NCBI GenBank assembly: GCA_021323895.1
Contig: JAJPKD010000059.1
Span: 1 to 50,619, forward strand
From: Acidobacteriota bacterium
GTDB lineage: Bacteria > Acidobacteriota > Blastocatellia > Pyrinomonadales > Pyrinomonadaceae
Length of the DNA stretch: 50,619 nucleotides
Direction of reading: 5' to 3'
Part shown: piece by piece, positions 47,640-50,619 of the stretch
Layout: each line of letters opens with the position of its first letter
Position numbering within the stretch: position 1 is the first letter of the stretch
Position numbers and translations under genes: made by a program
Notes under the pieces: generated by a model
What the model saw: only the letters and a program-made list of their open reading frames with translations
What the model was told of the DNA's origin: nothing
Database searches by the model: none

Positions 47640-48977
47640 CTACTTTCCGATTCGTCGCGTACTCCCGCCGCCGCTGATCGTCCGGCTCATCTTGCGCGCG
47701 ACCATTTCCGCCTGCCCAAACACACGCAGCAGATTTCCGCCGAGGATTTTGTCGATGTCCTGTTCGCTGTACCCTCGCTTCAGCAATTCATAAGTAATAT
47801 TCGGCAGCATCGATTCGTCGCGCGCGCCTTCAGGAAAGTCGTTCGCGCCGTCAAAGTCGGGCCCGAGCCCAACATGATCAATGCCCGCGATTTTGACGAT
47901 GTGATCGATATGATCGATCAGTTTTGAGATCGGCAGCGGCGGCAGTGGATTCTGTGCTTCGAGTTTGTCGCTTTCTTCAGCGAGCCGTTCCGGATCGTTT
48001 GCGTACTTCACGCTCAAAGCTTCCTGCTGCGCCTGCAGGCGCTTGCCGCGTTCGTCGCTCTGCGGCGCAACAGTTTTTTGATCGACGAACAAGCTGTAGA
48101 AATTCACTTGCACCACACCGCCATTCTTGGCGATCCGCTTGAGCAGATCGTCGGGAATGTTTCGCGCGACGTTGCTGATCGCACGCGCTGAAGAATGCGA
48201 AGCGATGACCGGCGCTTTGGAAACATCCAGCGCGTCGCTCATCGTTTTATCTGAAACGTGCGAGATATCGACGAGCATTCCCAGCCGGTTCATCTCGCGC
48301 ACGACCTCCTTTCCAAAATCCGTCAGTCCGTTGTGCGTGTTGTCGCCGCGCGCGTCCGCCCAGTCGTTGGTGTTGTTCCAGGTCAGCGTCATGTAGCGCA
48401 CGCCCAGGCGATAGAACTCTCGCAGCGTCGGCAGCGAGTTTTCAATCGCGTGGCCACCTTCGATACCCATCAAGCAAGCAATCTTGTTTTGAGCTTTCGC
48501 GTGCCGAATGTCGGCGGCGCTGGTCGCGAGCATCAAGTCGTTCGGGTGACGCTCAGCCGCGCGATAAACCGAATCGATCATGTCGAGCGTCCGCCGCGCC
48601 GCGCCACCGTTTTTGACGTACCACGGCTTGATATAGAGCGAAAAGAAAAGCCCGGTGACCCCGCCCTTCTTTAGGCGATCGATGTTCGTGCGATACGGAT
48701 ACGGAGGATTACCGCTGAGGTCGTAATCATCGTTCGTCATCGGCGTTGTGACGTCGTTGTGAGTGTCAACGACGATCGCGCGGCGATGAATCGCCAGCGC
48801 GCGCTGCCACAGCGCTTCATCACGCGCCGAACGAGTTGACGTTGACGGCCGCTGTGTCGGCTGCGTCGTGCGTTGGCGTTGATTTGTGCGCTGCGCGCCG
48901 GCTGGAATTGCTGAGGCGATGAATGAGATCGAGAGAAGCACAGTCAGGATCGAGAAAAGCAATCGTCGTCGTTTCAT
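47640..48977 (-). CDS. Membrane dipeptidase (peptidase family M19)
   Basis: A 445-residue exported zinc dipeptidase of the renal dipeptidase family. The signal peptide (1-28) and a Thr/Gln/Arg-rich stretch precede the TIM-barrel. Metal-binding motifs are present in order: VDTHND near residue 70, GIEGGHAIE near 170, the His of 'LVDISHVSDKTM' near 236, 'IASHSSARAI' near 257 and 'GLGPDFDG' near 370. It would cleave dipeptides, including those with D-residues, in the periplasm. It is monocistronic, with palindromic repeats at both ends. Confidence 0.92.
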   Translation of the reverse strand: MKRRRLLFSILTVLLSISFIASAIPAGAQRTNQRQRTTQPTQRPSTSTRSARDEALWQRALAIHRRAIVVDTHNDVTTPMTNDDYDLSGNPPYPYRTNIDRLKKGGVTGLFFSLYIKPWYVKNGGAARRTLDMIDSVYRAAERHPNDLMLATSAADIRHAKAQNKIACLMGIEGGHAIENSLPTLREFYRLGVRYMTLTWNNTNDWADARGDNTHNGLTDFGKEVVREMNRLGMLVDISHVSDKTMSDALDVSKAPVIASHSSARAISNVARNIPDDLLKRIAKNGGVVQVNFYSLFVDQKTVAPQSDERGKRLQAQQEALSVKYANDPERLAEESDKLEAQNPLPPLPISKLIDHIDHIVKIAGIDHVGLGPDFDGANDFPEGARDESMLPNITYELLKRGYSEQDIDKILGGNLLRVFGQAEMVARKMSRTISGGGSTRRIGK

Positions 48978-49005
48978 GCGCGCGATTGTATCAGAAGCCC
49001 GACCC

Positions 49006-49097
49006 GGAGCGCGGGCATCCTTGCCCGCAAAACGAGCCGAAGGCGAGTCAAAAACCTTCGCGCTTCGCGCTCATGCGGACAGGGATGTCCGCGCTCC
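49006..49097. repeat. Large inverted repeat upstream of the dipeptidase
   Basis: GGAGCGCGGGCATCCTTGCC with CGCA after it (49006-49029) pairs with 49074-49097 over 24 bases with three mismatches. Inner GCGCTTCGCGC and CGAGCC...GGCGAG pieces are also palindromic. It belongs to the same GCATCC-type family as 46298-46378. Confidence 0.7.
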
Positions 49098-49178
49098 GTT
49101 GACACGGCAGTCGCAGCCGCGTCGTTAAGTGTGGCGAGCCACATTGAGATATTCCACGCCAGAAACTAATAACGATAT

Positions 49179-50249
49179 GTGCGAAAGCATCTGATCAGAT
49201 TAGCAGTTTTTGCATTCACGACATTCTTGGGATTGGTCGGCGGTTTCCTATCAACTCGCCCGGGCGGTAGCGTTTCGAAGAATGCCGTTGCAGAGATTCA
49301 TGCAATGACGAGCATAGGTCCGGACTGCTCGTTTTGTGTATCTGACTCGGATCCTGACCTTCCGAAGAGTCTATCGCCCTATGACATCACGTTGTTTGCT
49401 GGTAGTCGCCCCAACGTCAACATGACGAAACTGTGGCGCGCATTGAAAATTGATACAGGACTATTCAATGGTTTACCGACTTCTCCAGGTTTCTTCCCCA
49501 TCAAATGCGATCGCTGCGAAGCCGAAACTTTTGAATACGATCTCGATGGTCTTCCGGGAACGGAAGTCTTATTACGACTTGGCGGTCCCGTCGAATATTC
49601 GTACAGATATTTGATCTTCAAATACGTCGAAAATAGTTGGCGGGTCATGGGCTACATTGATGCGTGGGGCAAGTACCGTAAGCCACAACATACAATCATC
49701 GTAAACAACGGCGTCACTTGGCTGAACATTGAAGAACAGGGCGCCACGGGAAGTGGAGTGGCCACCTACGTGAGTTCGGTGTATCGAGTTACACCACGAC
49801 GGGTTATCAAGGCCTTCTCATATCTATCCGCTGGACACCAAGCTGGGTATTTCGGCGAGCCGAGCCGCGATTTCAATGCTCAAGTTGTGGACTGTTCGAT
49901 AACCGGAGATAGAGTGACGGCAGTGATTGCATATTCGGTAAGTTACTACGCCGACGATCTTGAGCTTTTCGCCAAAAGCCGACGCGCCGCCATCTCCAAA
50001 TCACTCGATAGTGATTCCAGCGGGTTTGATCGTGCGCACTCTGAACTCTCAAAAGAAGAACTTGAAGATGTTTACAATATTGACACGCTAACTAACGAAG
50101 GGTTCTTGAAGTACAATTACGCAGAACTCATGGGGATTGCTCGTGGAAAAGACCTTGAACGAAAACAGTGGCTTAATTCCTTTCTTGAGCGCTGCAAATC
50201 GACTGTTGAACGTCGGCGATTGAAGCAGCTACTAGTCGCTAAATCATAA
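49179..50249 (+). CDS. Exported protein of unknown function
   Basis: A 356-residue protein starting with GTG and an uncleaved or Sec signal segment (residues 5-28). A CSFC pair lies near residue 50 and a CDRC pair near 110 in the beta-rich N-terminal half ('FEYDLDGLPGTEVLLRLGG'), which recalls FG-GAP-like stretches. The C-terminal third is charged and helical. No ribosome site is obvious. Its stop overlaps the ATG of the response regulator (TAATG), suggesting co-transcription. Confidence 0.6.
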   Translation: MRKHLIRLAVFAFTTFLGLVGGFLSTRPGGSVSKNAVAEIHAMTSIGPDCSFCVSDSDPDLPKSLSPYDITLFAGSRPNVNMTKLWRALKIDTGLFNGLPTSPGFFPIKCDRCEAETFEYDLDGLPGTEVLLRLGGPVEYSYRYLIFKYVENSWRVMGYIDAWGKYRKPQHTIIVNNGVTWLNIEEQGATGSGVATYVSSVYRVTPRRVIKAFSYLSAGHQAGYFGEPSRDFNAQVVDCSITGDRVTAVIAYSVSYYADDLELFAKSRRAAISKSLDSDSSGFDRAHSELSKEELEDVYNIDTLTNEGFLKYNYAELMGIARGKDLERKQWLNSFLERCKSTVERRRLKQLLVAKS

Positions 50250-50619
50250 TGTCCATCCTAATCGCCGAAGACAACGTGGCCCAGCGCGCTTACCTACGCG
50301 AGATACTTGAGCGGGATTTTGCGTCGCACGCGCCGGTAATCGAAGCCGGTGATGGTGAAGAGACGGTGGCGCTGGCGCTCAAGAACAAGCCCGAAGTTTG
50401 CATCCTCGACATTCAGATGCCGAAGCTCTCCGGGGTGAAGGCCGCGCGGGCGATCTGGCGCGAGTATCCTGAAGCGCGCATCATTTTCTGGACGCAGTTC
50501 CCGCACGAGATTTACATCAACGAGATTCGCAAGATCGTGAAGTCGGTCGATCCGCCGCCGGCTTACGGCTTCATTCACAAGAACAATCCTGAGTCGCGCT
50601 TTCTGCGTTTCGTCGCCGC
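50249..50619 (+). CDS. Response regulator receiver domain (partial, cut by window end)
   Basis: 123 codons are visible with no stop. The product has the CheY-like receiver pattern: AEDN at residues 6-9, phospho-acceptor Asp 54 in CILDIQMPKLSG, and the conserved Lys near residue 112 in 'GFIHKNN'. The output domain lies beyond the window, perhaps a NarL/LuxR-type HTH. The start overlaps the stop of the preceding gene. Confidence 0.85.
   Translation, partial: MSILIAEDNVAQRAYLREILERDFASHAPVIEAGDGEETVALALKNKPEVCILDIQMPKLSGVKAARAIWREYPEARIIFWTQFPHEIYINEIRKIVKSVDPPPAYGFIHKNNPESRFLRFVA

Overview
The window looks like chromosomal DNA of an environmental Acidobacteriota member, probably Blastocatellia/Pyrinomonadales-like. 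This is inferred from the protein families and from the many palindromic or low-complexity repeats between genes, not from a marker gene; no rRNA or tRNA gene was recognised. Nearly every gap of more than about 90 bp holds an inverted repeat.

Layout. (1) 1-7.8 kb: a secreted alpha/beta hydrolase and a dihydroorotate-dehydrogenase-like flavoprotein, then a nitric-oxide defence block: di-iron Fe-S repair protein (RIC), hemerythrin-like protein, single-subunit quinol NO reductase (norZ, broken by one in-frame TAA) and a YwiC-like membrane protein. A methyltransferase fragment and a DUF3592 protein follow. (2) 7.9-12.3 kb: a large exported Asp-box propeller protein, a 2[4Fe-4S] ferredoxin and a UspA protein. 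(3) 12.3-16.4 kb, minus strand: mono-heme cytochrome c, DUF3373-type porin and octaheme cytochrome of the tetrathionate reductase family, a candidate envelope electron-transfer module, followed by an ArsR-type regulator. (4) 16.7-23 kb: a DUF2892 protein and a tripartite RND efflux operon (TolC-like, lipoprotein adaptor, pump). The pump gene carries an in-frame dispersed repeat and a nonsense codon near its end. (5) 23.2-30.2 kb: CBS-domain protein, secreted proteins including one with three LCCL domains, an ATP-grasp enzyme, and a run of small membrane proteins, a HEAT/zinc protein and a lipoprotein.

(6) 38.1-30.3 kb, minus strand: a compact bacterial microcompartment (BMC) locus. In order of transcription it encodes a BMC-H shell protein, a CoA-acylating aldehyde dehydrogenase with a long tail, a BMC-P (EutN/CcmL) vertex protein, an ACT-domain protein, a tail-anchored zinc-ribbon protein, a UPF0210/DUF711 'PFL-like' barrel protein, a secreted protein, a second BMC-H, a cupin and asparagine synthetase A. 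No classical signature enzyme, phosphotransacylase, alcohol dehydrogenase or BMC-T is visible. The ACT-UPF0210 pair could mark an undescribed metabolosome chemistry, and is the main candidate system in the window.

(7) 38.3-43.2 kb: a RodZ-like HTH membrane protein with a clear promoter and terminator, IMP dehydrogenase, lipoate-pathway octanoyltransferase and a threonine-dehydratase-family enzyme. (8) 43.3-44.7 kb: a PqqD-domain protein fused to a twin-arginine signal and a six-cysteine knottin-like tail, followed by a family-2 glycosyltransferase; this is the second unusual candidate. (9) 44.8-50.6 kb: membrane proteins, a disordered Gly/Gln-rich protein, a membrane dipeptidase, an exported protein of unknown function and a response regulator cut by the window edge.
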